From: Chlorogloea sp. CCALA 695
GTDB lineage: Bacteria; Cyanobacteriota; Cyanobacteriia; Cyanobacteriales; Chroococcidiopsidaceae
NCBI RefSeq assembly: GCF_003003885.1
Contig: NZ_PVWN01000002.1
Coordinates: 124,001-188,000, forward strand
Direction of reading: 5' to 3'
DNA length: 64,000 nt
Positions 63,801 through 64,000 of the stretch are shown here, one piece after another. The first letter of the stretch is position 1. Each line of letters begins with the position of its first letter. The notes beneath the pieces were generated by a model. The model was given only the letters and a program-made list of their open reading frames with translations. It was not told the DNA's origin and made no database searches. The position numbers and the translations under genes are program-made.

Positions 63801-64000
63801 CCTGTAAATATGCTGGCGTTAGAAGAATACGATCGCACCAACACGCGCTTAGAAGAACTTACGCAAAAGTTAGAGACACTATCCGCCGAACGTACAGAAT
63901 TATTATTACGAATAGAGAACTTTACAACATTGCGTCAAAGAGCCTTTAAAGAAGCCTTTGATGCTGTAAACGAGAACTTTCAAAGCATTTTTGCGATTCT
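60864..64000 (+). CDS. smc: Chromosome segregation protein SMC, 3' end cut off
   Basis: The frame runs from ATG 60864 to the right edge, about 1,045 residues visible and no stop. Walker A is GPNGSGKS (residues 32-39). Two very long Gln-rich coiled coils flank the hinge (about 515-665, SGLSGVCGLVAQLGKVEPRYQ and DGELLETSGAMTGG). The C-terminal head begins to appear near the end (MEPVNMLALEEYDRT). The ATP-dependent condensin organises chromosome arms. ScpA and ScpB partners are not in the window. The missing part should hold the signature motif and Walker B. Confidence 0.94.
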   Translation, partial: MVYVKRLELSHFKSFGGTTTVPLLPGFTVVSGPNGSGKSNILDALLFALGLASSKGMRAERLPDLVNHNQGNRGKAEASVTVTFDISDDEQNTSTEWSVTRRLRVTKQDTYTSNYYINDEACTLTQLHAQLSQLRIYPEGYNVVLQGDVTSIISMNAKERREIIDELAGVANFDRKIIQAKDTLEEVRDRIERCQIVEKELIIQREKLSTDRLKAEKYQRLRADFAQKQQWETVLQWRHLQAQQQQIVEQLQIGDRTIAELTTQLADSQLQISTSTTQLDLLNQRVKALGEADLLQLQSTLATFQAEQKQLHLRKQELEHAANNITARISRKNEEVKSNQHLFSQIIKEQEVLETQTIAALRLAQLEAKIALEQSRESANAIAYAGDELVQQQTALSRQIEALLKTIEPQRTEQAKLNERHNQLNKQVSEQTQLISNLEPQIAQKKDQLRNLEAELLTFTEKTELLLKTLAAGEQELQIQQQTQNRLILEQREKQRNLDQLEAQIQAVQSVQGTFATNVILQSGLSGVCGLVAQLGKVEPRYQLALETAAGGRLGQLVVEDDLVAAAAIELLKQKKAGRITFLPLNKIQSGRFSPTVALGYAKGFVDYAINLLECEGKYQNIFAYVFGSTVVFATLEAARGYLGQHRIVTLDGELLETSGAMTGGISNQRSSLHFGRGEATESSEITQLKNRLQDITQILERCTQVINTLLAKTKQQSQEITEMRQQRREKQIKCEQLSKEITNLSQQLAQTAVQNAQTTEQLVKAQARLQVLEQELPQQEATLQQQKLALTELENSQTNSQWQEIQAVIKTNEQQLQAKEQELRQAEGKIKDLENQQSRLQVSIAASIARKEEYQQQEIETTAQIAEIENQLLATSTQITQIRTSLSQVSQQLTTEKAQRDRTEKHLSAQHLAHSQLEWQQQKQQETQITKQQQLLELKAKLQQAELPQPLPQVPIEIDLEQLQKELKVTAKRLEAMEPVNMLALEEYDRTNTRLEELTQKLETLSAERTELLLRIENFTTLRQRAFKEAFDAVNENFQSIFAI

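Noticed and set aside
63511-63949. Several frames opposite or out of phase in the smc region
   Set aside because: They are shadows of the Gln-rich coiled coil of SMC.

Overview
The window is cyanobacterial chromosome. The evidence is the very frequent HIP1 palindrome GCGATCGC, plant-type 2Fe-2S ferredoxin, IctB, Ycf23, type 2 IPP isomerase, cyanobacterial RpoZ, DUF1825, DUF2301 and a mycosporine (sunscreen) gene cluster. The gene set would fit a desiccation- and UV-tolerant, Chroococcidiopsis- or Gloeocapsopsis-like lineage, but I cannot fix the genus from sequence alone. No tRNA, rRNA or CRISPR array was recognised.

Layout. 0-4 kb: partial SDR epimerase, ictB and a degenerate GAF histidine kinase, all minus strand. 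4-10 kb: a stress block with a YflT-like general stress protein, a BON lipoprotein, two dps genes around an XRE regulator, sulfiredoxin, a SpoIID/LytB protein and ferredoxin. 10-16 kb: moaE, a Ca2+/H+ antiporter, a GH57/DUF3536 glycosidase, HNH and KGK small genes. 16-23 kb: a dynamin-like GTPase, a PPC/DUF296 protein, a DUF2157 + GDYXXLXY membrane pair and unknown membrane proteins. 22-33 kb: sppA, fni, a geranylgeranyl reductase-family protein, an RDD / two-paralog / SpoIIM membrane cluster, mnmE and a Uma2 nuclease. 33-40 kb: pyrF, tyrS, PBP1A, DUF1825, a TM2 protein, a helix-hairpin-helix protein and lepB. 40.7-44.1 kb: mysA-mysB-mysC, which should make mycosporine-glycine; no mysD or mysE follows. 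44.5-51 kb: an ArsA-type ATPase and then an accessory stretch with two toxin-antitoxin pairs and a complete group II intron. 51-64 kb: ycf23, a sugar aminotransferase, a FetB-like permease, a TIR-like unknown, NADAR, cysteine synthase, rpoZ, an acetoacetate decarboxylase-family protein, a GAF-PP2C phosphatase, DUF2301 and a partial smc.

Main discoveries. (1) The methyltransferase starting at 47079 is split in frame by a 2.2-kb group II intron (47777-49975). Splicing rejoins a Gly codon and restores the C-terminus encoded at 49976-50057. (2) The 390-bp gap at 54870-55259 holds four concentric inverted repeats over 168 nt, the architecture of a 6S-like or other long-hairpin RNA. It lies between a gene for a TIR-like protein and a NADAR gene. 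(3) A VapBC-type module is bracketed by 39-bp near-identical direct repeats. (4) Three copies of a GACGTT-type hairpin and one 20-bp HIP1-containing hairpin sit at gene ends, mostly between convergent genes.
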